DNA of 64,000 bases from JBBQUN01 sp963698395 (GTDB lineage: Bacteria > Actinomycetota > Acidimicrobiia > Acidimicrobiales > SZUA-35). Below are positions 52,190-60,456 of this stretch, piece by piece. Under the pieces are notes generated by a model. That model was not told the origin of the DNA, did not search any database, and saw nothing but the letters and a program-made list of their open reading frames with translations. Every line of letters starts with the position of its first letter. The first letter of the stretch is position 1. Location: positions 744,001 to 808,000 of the forward strand of contig CAVOQQ010000008.1 of NCBI GenBank assembly GCA_963698395.1, written 5' to 3'. A program made the translations under genes and the position numbers.

Positions 52190-53635
52190 ATGGTCATGGC
52201 GCATCCAGGCAACCGAGCAGCAGGCGCCGCAGAGCGGGGTGCGGTGTCGGCGGAGAGCGGTGATTTCGACGAGGCCCTCCCTCGACTGACGAAGAAGGTC
52301 TTCACCGACCTTGCCATCTGGATGATCGCCCTCGGGCTCCTCATGGGCATCGTGTTTCCGTTCTTCGTGATGGCGATGGGCGTTCCGTCCGACTACGTGT
52401 TGACGACGAGGTTCTTCCTCGCCACCATCGGTGCCGGGCTCGTCGTCGGTGCCACCAACCAGTTGCTGTCGCGTGCCGTGGTCGGCTCCCGTCTGCGGTT
52501 CATGCGCTCCCGGATGTCGAAAGTCGAGGCCACGCTCCGTGACGCAACGATGGACGGCGACGAGGCGGCGTGCACGCCGGCAACGTGCATGATCACCGTC
52601 GACTCCGACGATGAGATCGGCGATGCGGCGGCATCGTTCAATCGGCTCGTCGAGGCCCTCGCCGAGTCACAGCTGGCCTCCCGGGTGGCACGCAACTTCG
52701 CCACGACCCTGACCTCGCACATCGAGCTGCGACCCCTTGCCGACGCTGCGCTCGACGTCCTGCATGACGCCGGTGACTACTCGGCATCCGCCCTCTGCAT
52801 CTTGCGCGACGGTGAGCTGATCACCGTCTCTTCTTCCGGTGTCGCCGAGCCGACGACACTCGCCGGCAGCGAGCTCGTGCAGCGCTCCTACCGAACGCTC
52901 CAGACGGTACGGGTGGATCTACCGAGCGACATCCAGCTCGACGGGGGCATCGTCGGCTTCCGACCGCGTACGGTCGTTGCCTTTCCGCTGCAGATCCGCC
53001 ACGTGCCGATCGGTGTGGTGATCTTTGCCTCGACGGGTCGCATCGGCGAGAGCGAGATCTCACCGATCCAGCAACTGCTCCCGAATTTCGCCGTCGCCTT
53101 GAACAACGCGCTGAGCCACGAGCGACTGCAACGGGTCGCTGCGATCGATCCGCTGACCGGGTTGTACAACCGGCGATTCGGCATGGAGCGGCTGAGCGAG
53201 GAGTTCAGTCGTTCGGTCCGCACGAACGATCCGCTCGGCGTCGTGCTGTTCGACATCGACCATTTCAAGGCGGTCAACGACATCTACGGCCATCAGGCGG
53301 GCGACAACGTGCTGAAGCTGATCGCCGAGAATGCGAAGAGCGTGCTTCGTGAGGGTGACATCCTGATGCGGTACGGAGGCGAGGAGTTCCTCGCCGTGCT
53401 TCCGGGCGCGGGTGAAGCCGACCTGCGAACCATCGGCGAGCGGATGCGGCGCATCGTCGAGTCGAGCGTGACGCTCGACTCGAGCACCGAGATCCGGGTC
53501 ACGATCAGCCTCGGTGGTGTCTCCTTCCCCAGTGCGGGTGCTGCCGACCTCGATGATCTGATCCGGATGGCCGACGCAGCGATGTACGACGCGAAGAACG
53601 CCGGTCGAAATCGCCTGCGGTTGGTCGGCGTCTGA
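52190..53635 (+). CDS. Membrane GAF-GGDEF diguanylate cyclase
   Basis: 481 residues. Two N-terminal helices (LAIWMIALGLLMGIVFPFFV, FFLATIGAGLVVGATNQLLS), a HAMP-like linker (SDDEIGDAAASFNRLVEALA), a GAF-like domain (about 165-310: DYSASALCILRDGELITVSS, VVAFPLQIRHVPIGVVIFAS) and a GGDEF domain with DPLTGLYNRRFGMERL, FDIDHFKAVNDIYGHQAGD and active site RYGGEEF. REGD five residues before GGEEF is an RxxD inhibitory site. It is probably an active cyclase that senses a small ligand. The start is ATG 52190 or 52196. Confidence 0.92.
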   Translation: MVMAHPGNRAAGAAERGAVSAESGDFDEALPRLTKKVFTDLAIWMIALGLLMGIVFPFFVMAMGVPSDYVLTTRFFLATIGAGLVVGATNQLLSRAVVGSRLRFMRSRMSKVEATLRDATMDGDEAACTPATCMITVDSDDEIGDAAASFNRLVEALAESQLASRVARNFATTLTSHIELRPLADAALDVLHDAGDYSASALCILRDGELITVSSSGVAEPTTLAGSELVQRSYRTLQTVRVDLPSDIQLDGGIVGFRPRTVVAFPLQIRHVPIGVVIFASTGRIGESEISPIQQLLPNFAVALNNALSHERLQRVAAIDPLTGLYNRRFGMERLSEEFSRSVRTNDPLGVVLFDIDHFKAVNDIYGHQAGDNVLKLIAENAKSVLREGDILMRYGGEEFLAVLPGAGEADLRTIGERMRRIVESSVTLDSSTEIRVTISLGGVSFPSAGAADLDDLIRMADAAMYDAKNAGRNRLRLVGV

Positions 53636-53652
53636 CGCTCACGCTGGGCCGG

Positions 53653-54435
53653 CTACTCCGACACCGAGAAGGCAGCCCCACGTTCAGGGGCGCCGCCAGT
53701 CAGACGCCGTACCAGAAAATCGACCGAGTGCTCGAGTTCTTCCATCGGCACCTCGGGATGGAGACCGGGGTTGGCGTGGAGTCGTTTGTCGGTGGTGGCC
53801 AGAGCATCGAACAGAGCGAAGCACTCGTCTCGGGTGAAGAGCTCGTCTTCGAGTTGGACGAGGAAGCTCACCGGCACGTCGATGGCCGCTGCCGCCGCTG
53901 CGAGGAGGGGTCGGTAGTTCTCGGGTCCCGACATGCCCATGAGGCCCAGCACGGCGACGCTGATGCGTGGATCGGCCGCCACGAAGGGGGCTCCGAAGAT
54001 CGTGCCCATCGACAGTCCCCAGTAGCCGACGGTGCCGTCGGCGAGCTCGGGCAGGTCCCGGGCCGCATCGAGTGCCAGCATCCAATCGGCGACCATCGCC
54101 TCGGTGCTTCCCTCACGGTGCCACTCGGGCCAGAAGGCGGTGCGACCGCCATCGCCCACCTGGCGGCGTCCGTGTACCGGACCGTCGATGGCGAGAACGG
54201 CGGTGCCGTGTCGGCGGGTGAGCCGCTTGGCCAGCCACGGAATGGGAGCCTGGTGCCGGCTTCCCGACGCTCCGTGACCGCAACACACCACCGGTGTTCT
54301 CGGACCGGCGTCCGGTGGCAGCCACAACACACCGGTGACCGGCCGATTGCCACGATCCAACGTGAACTCGAGGAGCCGCTCGCCGTCGGGTCGATGCTCC
54401 TCGTCGATGATGTGATCTGTCAGCGAAACCGTCAT
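53653..54435 (-). CDS. Alpha/beta hydrolase
   Basis: 260 residues. PVVCCGHGASGSRHQAPIPW supplies the oxyanion region, DGTVGYWGLSMGTIFGAPFV has the nucleophile elbow GLSMG, SFLVQLEDELFTRDECFALF has the acid (Asp/Glu) and LHPEVPMEELEHSVDFLVRR the late His. It matches dienelactone-hydrolase/prolyl-oligopeptidase-like esterases. It converges on the GGDEF gene and is about 12 bp downstream of the DUF427 gene on the same strand. Confidence 0.88.
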   Translation of the reverse strand: MTVSLTDHIIDEEHRPDGERLLEFTLDRGNRPVTGVLWLPPDAGPRTPVVCCGHGASGSRHQAPIPWLAKRLTRRHGTAVLAIDGPVHGRRQVGDGGRTAFWPEWHREGSTEAMVADWMLALDAARDLPELADGTVGYWGLSMGTIFGAPFVAADPRISVAVLGLMGMSGPENYRPLLAAAAAAIDVPVSFLVQLEDELFTRDECFALFDALATTDKRLHANPGLHPEVPMEELEHSVDFLVRRLTGGAPERGAAFSVSE

Positions 54436-54447
54436 GGGTGTGGTCTA

Positions 54448-54996
54448 TCACCACCCGGAAGTGCCGGGCTCACCCTTGAATGGTCCGACGACGTCGTCGG
54501 TGATCCAACCACCGTAGAACCCGCCGGCCTGCGCCCGCACGACCTCACCGTCGACGGTGCAGCGAACCCGCCCGGGATAGAACGAGACCCACCCGGCATA
54601 GGCCGCGAACTCGGAATAGGGCGCTGGGTAGCGCCACCCGACGGCGACGTCGGTTCCGGCGACCGCGACGTACTCGGCGGCCCCCTTCCACTCACAGTGA
54701 GACGAGCCCGGAACCACCACCAACCGACCCACCGCCACCGAATCGGGCGGGAGGTAGAAGGAGGGAGGATGCGACGTCTCGAGGACTCGCACCGACTGGT
54801 TGGTCGTTGCCAGCACGCCGTTGTCATCGGCCACCGTGAGGAGTCGGCCGTCCGGTACGACCGCGGGTGGTCGCGGATAGTCCCAGACCGATTCCTGCCC
54901 TGGTGCCGGTTCATCGGCGAACGGCGGACGTCGTAGCCCTCGGTGTTGCCACGATTCACGGGCCTGGCGCAGCCAGGCGGAGTCTTCATTCGTCAC
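54448..54996 (-). CDS. DUF427-family protein
   Basis: 182 residues. VWDYPRPPAVVPDGRLLTVA, TTNQSVRVLETSHPPSFYLP, PDSVAVGRLVVVPGSSHCEW, KGAAEYVAVAGTDVAVGWRY, PAPYSEFAAYAGWVSFYPGR and a C-terminal GGFYGGWITDDVVGPFKG are the DUF427 beta-tent pattern (HCxxKGxAxY). It is common in actinobacteria, with function unproven. It is on the same strand as the hydrolase. Confidence 0.93.
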   Translation of the reverse strand: MTNEDSAWLRQARESWQHRGLRRPPFADEPAPGQESVWDYPRPPAVVPDGRLLTVADDNGVLATTNQSVRVLETSHPPSFYLPPDSVAVGRLVVVPGSSHCEWKGAAEYVAVAGTDVAVGWRYPAPYSEFAAYAGWVSFYPGRVRCTVDGEVVRAQAGGFYGGWITDDVVGPFKGEPGTSGW

Positions 54997-55075
54997 GAGT
55001 GAGACGGTAGGGGAGAGCGGCCGGCGCCGGCCGAGCGGGGCCAGAAGAAATCCCTGGTTGCGCGCTGATCGCTAC

Positions 55076-55111
55076 TCGTTGTTCGTTGTTCGTTTTTCGT
55101 TTTTCGTTGTT
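55076..55111. repeat. T-rich simple repeat (CGTTGTTC/CGTTTTTC)
   Basis: About five units of 7 bp, GTTGTTC and GTTTTTC, lie in the 165-bp gap between the divergent DUF427 and alcohol dehydrogenase genes. It is conspicuously T-rich for this GC-rich sequence and probably lies in a promoter region. Confidence 0.8.
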
Positions 55112-55163
55112 CGTCGGGCCATTGCGCTGGCGCCGGGGCCGGCAACGTGTTGAGGTAGGCACC

Positions 55164-56181
55164 ATGAGAGCAGCCCAGGTGCAGGGTCGGAACGACATTC
55201 ATTGTGTGGAAGCGCCGATTCCCGAACCGGCGGGCGGTCAGATGCTGGTCAAGACACACACCGCCTCGATCTGCGGATCCGACCTCCACGTGGTCTGCCA
55301 CGGCGTGGCGATGCCACCGGTGCCCTGCGAGCACGGCTATCCCGGGCACGAAGCCATCGGGGAGATCGTCGTCGCCGCAGACCGGAACGACAGCGATCGG
55401 AACGACAGCGCAGGCTCAGCCGGTCGATCGTTGCCGGAGGGAACGCCGGTCCTCTGTTTCCCGCCGGCGTCGATCGCAACGTGCTTCGCCGACTATCAGG
55501 CGCTCGACGCGGCTTACGTGTTGCCCCTGCCGGACACCACGGTTCCGCCTGCCGAACTCCTCATGGCGCAGCAGTTGGGAACCGTGATCTTCGCCCACAA
55601 GCAGTGGGCGGTCGACGTTGCCGGCCGATCGGTCCTCGTGATCGGTCAGGGGTCGGCTGGGCTGCTGTGGGCCTCGTGGCTGCGCCATTGCGGGGCAGCG
55701 TCGGTGATCGCCACCGATCCCTGTGATGCTCGTCGGGCGGTGTCGTCGCATTTCGGTGTCGACACGGTGCTCGATCCCCGCGACAGTCGACCTGGCCTCG
55801 GCCATCGCCGACCTCACCGTGGTCGGGCCCGATTTCGTGGTCGAAGCCGTCGGCACCCGCCAGACCCTGAACGAATCGGTGAACCTCGTGCGCCCCGAGG
55901 GCAACCTGATGTGGTTCGGATTGCCCGACTCCGACAACGCGGTCGAGTTCGAGTTCTCGAAGTTCTTCCGCAAGCGGCTTCGGGCGACGAGCACGTTCGG
56001 CGCACAGGACGAGCCGTCGGCGACTTCGTTCCAGTTGGCTCTCGACCTGATCGCTTCCGGCACGATCGACGTCTCGCCCCTGCTCTCGCAGGTCTTCTCC
56101 ATCGAGTCGATCGATGCTGCCATCGAGGCCGCCAACAACCCGCTCGAGAGCGGAGCGATCAAGGTGAGCGTCACCTTCTGA
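55164..56181 (+). CDS. Zinc-type alcohol dehydrogenase-like, one frameshift
   Basis: First frame: KTHTASICGSDLHVVCHGVA (zinc-ligand Cys and GSDLH), PVPCEHGYPGHEAIGEIVVA (GHE), LLMAQQLGTVIFAHKQWAVD and VLVIGQGSAGLLWASWLRHC (Rossmann GxGxxG). Second frame: VDLASAIADLTVVGPDFVVE, NLVRPEGNLMWFGLPDSDNA and FSIESIDAAIEAANNPLESG. Removing one C from the C4 run at 55778 (GATCCCCGCGACAG) restores DTVLDPATVDLASAI, a protein of 339 residues. A 15-bp duplication adds a second DRNDS at residues 74-83. MDR superfamily; the substrate is unknown. Confidence 0.82.
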
Positions 56182-56223
56182 CATGGCTGAGGCAGCCGAC
56201 CGACATGGCTGAGGCAGCCGACC
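56180..56223. repeat. 22-bp tandem duplication
   Basis: GACATGGCTGAGGCAGCCGA plus CC occurs twice in tandem, starting at the stop codon of the dehydrogenase, then a third diverged start (GACACGGCC). It lies about 45-85 bp before the sulfatase ATG. Confidence 0.88.
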
Positions 56224-56266
56224 GACACGGCCGAACATCCGACCCCTCCCGAGGAACCGACCGACC

Positions 56267-57700
56267 ATGGCACCCAACATCATCCTCATCAACTGTGATG
56301 ACCTCGGCTATGGCGACCTCGGTTGTTACGGGTCGACGGTGCACGACACCCCGGCGCTCGACGCGCTGGCTGCCGAGGGGGCTCGCCTGACCGACTTCTA
56401 CATGGCCTCGCCGGTCTGCTCTCCCTCGCGTGCGGCCATGCTGACCGGGAGCTACCCGCTCCGCATCGGGTTCGGCGGAGCGTCGATGCAACACATGCGT
56501 GTCCTGTTTCCCGGTCAGGGTGTCGGCCTGAACCCGAGCGAGATCACGATGGCCACGATGCTTCGCAATGCCGGCTACGCCACCCTGGCGGTGGGGAAGT
56601 GGCACTGCGGTGATCAGCCCGACTTCCTGCCGGGCAACCACGGGTTCGACGAGTGGTTCGGTCTGCCCTACAGCAACGACATGGGTCGACAGGCCGTCGC
56701 CGAGGGTCAGCCGACGCTCGAGGAACTGAACGAGCGCATACGCAAGGCGGGCATCGATTTCGAGCTGCAGTGGCCGCCACTTCCGCTCATGGAGGGGAGC
56801 GACGTTCTCGAATGCCAACCCGATCAGGCGTCGCTCACCGGTCGCTATGTCGAGCGGTGTGTGCGGTTCCTCGAGGATCACCGCGACGAACCGTTCTTCC
56901 TCTATCTCGCCCACATGTACGTGCACCTTCCGATCTACGTCGAGGAACACTTCCACGAGCAGTCCCGCAACGGCTCCTATGGCGCTGCCGTCGCCAGTAT
57001 CGATTGGGCGACGAAGGTGATCGTCGAACAGCTCGAACGACTCGGACTGACCGAGAACACACTGGTCATCTTCACCAGCGACAACGGAGCCCTGGCCCCG
57101 GGAGCCGATGGAAGCGGGAGCAATGCCCCGCTGCGAGCGTCGAAGGGAACAACCTGGGAAGGCGGCCAACGAGTGCCGTGCATCATGCGTTGGCCAGGCC
57201 ACATCCCCGCCGGGCGTGTCGTGGGCGAGACCGCGACGGCGATGGATCTCTTGCCGACCTTCGCAGCGCTCTGTGGCGCCGAAGTGCCCGGCGACCGCAC
57301 CATCGACGGCAACGACATCAGCGGACTCCTCGGACTCGACGGGCCGGTGCCGGCGGCCGATCGGCCGTTCTTCTACATCGGCGGCGCCAACATCGAAGCG
57401 GTTCGGATCGGACGATGGAAGCTGCACGTGCGAAAGGGTGGCGCGGCGTTGTGCGAGCTCTACGACCTCGACGCCGACATCGGCGAAACGTCCGACGTGT
57501 CGGATCAGCACCCGGCTGTCGTCGCCGAACTCCTTGCCGCAATCGATGCCGGGCGAGCCGACCTGGGCGACGAGGCGGCCGGCATCGTCGGCGCGGGTAT
57601 TCGCCCCATCGGGCGGGTCGACGACCCGGCACCGCTCACGGCCATCGATCCGACCGACCCGGCGACGATGGCCGAGTACGACCTGCCCTATCGAGGCTGA
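56267..57700 (+). CDS. Arylsulfatase-type sulfatase
   Basis: 477 residues. NIILINCDDLGYGDLGCYGS (metal-binding DD near the N-terminus), YMASPVCSPSRAAMLTGSYP with Cys51 as the formylglycine residue in the CxPSR consensus, AVGKWHCGDQPDFLPGNHGF, EPFFLYLAHMYVHLPIYVEE and VIFTSDNGALAPG. It needs a formylglycine-generating enzyme, not seen here. No signal peptide is visible, so it is probably cytoplasmic. It follows the dehydrogenase and is convergent with the aminotransferase. The substrate is unknown. Confidence 0.95.
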   Translation: MAPNIILINCDDLGYGDLGCYGSTVHDTPALDALAAEGARLTDFYMASPVCSPSRAAMLTGSYPLRIGFGGASMQHMRVLFPGQGVGLNPSEITMATMLRNAGYATLAVGKWHCGDQPDFLPGNHGFDEWFGLPYSNDMGRQAVAEGQPTLEELNERIRKAGIDFELQWPPLPLMEGSDVLECQPDQASLTGRYVERCVRFLEDHRDEPFFLYLAHMYVHLPIYVEEHFHEQSRNGSYGAAVASIDWATKVIVEQLERLGLTENTLVIFTSDNGALAPGADGSGSNAPLRASKGTTWEGGQRVPCIMRWPGHIPAGRVVGETATAMDLLPTFAALCGAEVPGDRTIDGNDISGLLGLDGPVPAADRPFFYIGGANIEAVRIGRWKLHVRKGGAALCELYDLDADIGETSDVSDQHPAVVAELLAAIDAGRADLGDEAAGIVGAGIRPIGRVDDPAPLTAIDPTDPATMAEYDLPYRG

Positions 57701-57754
57701 CACCGGCCTTGCGAAGGTCGGAGCTCGGCTTCCGGGGTTTGACGCGATCGAAGA

Positions 57755-59008
57755 TCAGGCGGTCGGCGTTGCCGCCATGGCTTCCGCGACGATCTGGATC
57801 GTCTCGTCGATGTCGACCTCGGTGTGCGCAGCACTGAGGTTCCAGTTGAGCAACGGGTGGAGCAGAGCGCCCCGTTCGGCGGCCTCTCTCGAGAAGCGCC
57901 GCCCGATCGTGCGGTCGTCGTCGTCGCCGACGAACAACAGCGTGGGCATCGTTGTCGGACCCGAGTACGAGATGTGGTGCCCGGCGGTGGCTGCGGCACC
58001 GACGATGCCGGCCCGGAGTCGTTCACCCATCCGAGACATGTGGGCGAACGCGTGGTCTCGGTCGTAGATGGTCAACGTCGCCATGGCGGCGTGCATCGGT
58101 GGGGCCTCGAACATGTAGGTCGAGGTGTACAGGATCTTCCGGGCTGCTCGCCGTACCTCGTCGGAACCCAACAGCGCCGAGATGGCATGGCCATTGCCGA
58201 GCGCCTTGCCCATCGCCAAAAGGTCGGGCGTCGTGCCGAGAAGGTGGTGAGAGCCGTCGGGGTGCAACCGAAATCCATGGCGAACGTCGTCGAGGACCAA
58301 GAGGATGCCGTGACGATCGCGAACGTGCTCGATGGCCTCGACGAAGTCCGACGACGCCGTGACGGTGTCGTGGCCGGGATTCTGGTCGAGTGGATTGAGC
58401 AGCACGGCGGCGATGTCGTTGCCCGACCGGTTGGCGTGGTCGATCAGCGCCTGCGGGTCGTTCCACGGCAGCCGATCGAACTGGTCGGTGGACTCGGTGA
58501 GCGGGCCCGGTGGGGGAGCGCCGGCGAACTCGGGATCGTTCCCGTGGTAGGCCGAGGTGAAGGCGATCACCCGACGGCGCTGGGTGTGATGGCGCGCCAC
58601 CCGAACACCGAGGCTGACCACTTCGGAACCATTCTTGGACACCACACCCCAGGACATCGGCGGGAATCGTTCGACGAGGCGCTCGACGACCTCGACGAGT
58701 GAGGGCGGAAACATGCTGGCGGTGGTGAGCGTTGCTCGCTGGGCGTCGGCGGCCGCTTCGACTTCGGGATGCCGGTAGCCGAGCAGGTTGGGGCCGTTCG
58801 CTGCGAGGTAGTCGAGATAGGAACGACCGTCGGCGTCGACGACACGGCACCCCTCGGCAGCAGCGATGAACCCGGGGACCACGCCTCGCCCGGCCAGGTC
58901 GGCGCTGCGGGTCAGATAGATCCCACCGCCGGGGAGCACGCGGTCGGCCCGCTCCCAGAGTGCGGTTCCCTCGGGCCCGTCGATCGGGTGGTCGATCGTG
59001 AATCGCAT
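57755..59008 (-). CDS. Class III PLP aminotransferase, GSA-AM-like
   Basis: 417 residues from the ATG at 59008. YLTRSADLAGRGVVPGFIAA, DGRSYLDYLAANGPNLLGYR, VSKNGSEVVSLGVRVARHHT, VIAFTSAYHGND, ILLVLDDVRHGFRLHPDGSH (PLP-ring Asp; the usual DEV is DDV) and LLAMGKALGNGHAISALLGS (catalytic Lys). It is most like glutamate-1-semialdehyde aminomutase-type proteins found outside haem clusters, acting on an unknown amino acid or amine. The long upstream frame is arginine-rich and was excluded. Confidence 0.92.
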   Translation of the reverse strand: MRFTIDHPIDGPEGTALWERADRVLPGGGIYLTRSADLAGRGVVPGFIAAAEGCRVVDADGRSYLDYLAANGPNLLGYRHPEVEAAADAQRATLTTASMFPPSLVEVVERLVERFPPMSWGVVSKNGSEVVSLGVRVARHHTQRRRVIAFTSAYHGNDPEFAGAPPPGPLTESTDQFDRLPWNDPQALIDHANRSGNDIAAVLLNPLDQNPGHDTVTASSDFVEAIEHVRDRHGILLVLDDVRHGFRLHPDGSHHLLGTTPDLLAMGKALGNGHAISALLGSDEVRRAARKILYTSTYMFEAPPMHAAMATLTIYDRDHAFAHMSRMGERLRAGIVGAAATAGHHISYSGPTTMPTLLFVGDDDDRTIGRRFSREAAERGALLHPLLNWNLSAAHTEVDIDETIQIVAEAMAATPTA

Positions 59009-59133
59009 GTGCCTGCCCTTCGCTGTCGGCCACCAGCATCTTCGAGTCTTTGGGGCGGTGACGGCAATTCCTTCGAATGAAGTCGAGTTGCTAGGTTGTG
59101 CCCGCACAAGCCGTGACGGTGTTAGGAGCCAAG

Positions 59134-60456
59134 ATGACCGACCAGATGACGAGCCAGCAGCGTCCTTCGATTCACGAGTTTCGGAATCCGGAGCAGGAGA
59201 TGGCCGAGAAGGGCCGGGGTGTTCCCGACGCCGATCAGCTCGCACTCGACGAGATCAACCTGCTCAACGCCCATCTGTTCGCCGAGCATCGTTGGCATGA
59301 CCATTTCGAACGTCTCCGTCGTGAAGATCCCGTCCACCTCAACGAACTCGAGACGGCGGGTCGATACTGGTCGGTGACCAAGTACGACGACGTGAAAGCC
59401 GTCGACGGTGATTGGCAGACCTACTCCTCCGACCCGGGGATCACGCTGGGTCTGAAGATCGGGTCACCACTTCCCGAGGGTGTTTCCACCGCGAAAGCCT
59501 TCATCGCCATGGATCCACCAGAGCAGACCAAGCAGCGCAAGACGGTGCGCGGCGTCTCCGCTCCCAGCAACCTCAAGCTGCTCGAGTCGCAGATCCGTGA
59601 ACGTACGGTCGGCGTGCTCGACTCCCTGCCCGAGGGCGAGACCTTCGACTGGGTCGACACCGTGTCGATCGAACTCACCACGCTGCTCCTTGCCACGCTG
59701 TTCGACTTCCCGCTCGAAGACCGGCGCAAGCTGACCCGCTGGTCCGACATCGTGTTCGCCATTCCCGAGCCGGGCGGGCTCATCGAGTCGCACGCCCAGC
59801 GGCAGCAGGAACTGCGCGAGTGTGTCGAGTACTTCGAGGTGCTGTGGGAAGAGCGTCGGCAGAACCCGGGCAACGACCTCGTGTCGATGCTCGCTCACGG
59901 CGAGGCAACCAAGGACATGGCGACCGCCGAGCATCTCGGCAACCTCCTCCTCCTCATCGTCGGGGGCAACGACACCACCCGAAACACCATGTCGGGAAGC
60001 GTGTACGGGCTCAACAAGTTCGGTGATCAGTACGACAAGCTCATCGCCGATCCCGGGCTCGTTCCCAAGATGGTGCCCGAGATCATCCGCTGGCAGACCC
60101 CGTTGTCCTACATGCGCCGCACGGCAACACGCGACGTCGAATTGGGCGGCAAGCAGATCCTCAAGGACGACCAGGTCCTGATGTGGTACCTGTCGGCCAA
60201 CCGCGACGAAGACGTCTTCGGCGACAACGCCGACAGCATCGACATCGAGCGGCACAACGCCGACCGCCATCTGTCCTTCGGCTACGGCGTGCACTTCTGC
60301 ATGGGCAGCCGCCTCGCCGAGCTCCAGCTGCGGGTGTTGTGGGAGGAGATCCTCGCTCGCTTCGAGCGCATCGAAGTCCAAGACGAGCCGACCTACACGC
60401 TCTCGTCGTTCGTCAACGGCTACTCGAAGCTGCCGGTGCAAGTGAAGCGGCGGTGA
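59134..60456 (+). CDS. Cytochrome P450
   Basis: 440 residues. I-helix LLLLIVGGNDTTRNTMSGSV (GGxDTT), ExxR in EIIRWQTPLSYMRR region, heme-binding HLSFGYGVHFCMGSRLAELQ with the axial Cys, and a C-terminal FVNGYSKLPVQVKRR. The 'FGxGxHFCxGxxLA' form and length match soluble bacterial class I P450s such as the CYP125/CYP142-like steroid and terpene oxidases. A ferredoxin partner is not nearby. The ATG at 59134 follows GGAGCC; ATG 59098 would add 12 residues. It overlaps the following sulfatase by GTGA, so both are coexpressed. Confidence 0.95.
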   Translation: MTDQMTSQQRPSIHEFRNPEQEMAEKGRGVPDADQLALDEINLLNAHLFAEHRWHDHFERLRREDPVHLNELETAGRYWSVTKYDDVKAVDGDWQTYSSDPGITLGLKIGSPLPEGVSTAKAFIAMDPPEQTKQRKTVRGVSAPSNLKLLESQIRERTVGVLDSLPEGETFDWVDTVSIELTTLLLATLFDFPLEDRRKLTRWSDIVFAIPEPGGLIESHAQRQQELRECVEYFEVLWEERRQNPGNDLVSMLAHGEATKDMATAEHLGNLLLLIVGGNDTTRNTMSGSVYGLNKFGDQYDKLIADPGLVPKMVPEIIRWQTPLSYMRRTATRDVELGGKQILKDDQVLMWYLSANRDEDVFGDNADSIDIERHNADRHLSFGYGVHFCMGSRLAELQLRVLWEEILARFERIEVQDEPTYTLSSFVNGYSKLPVQVKRR

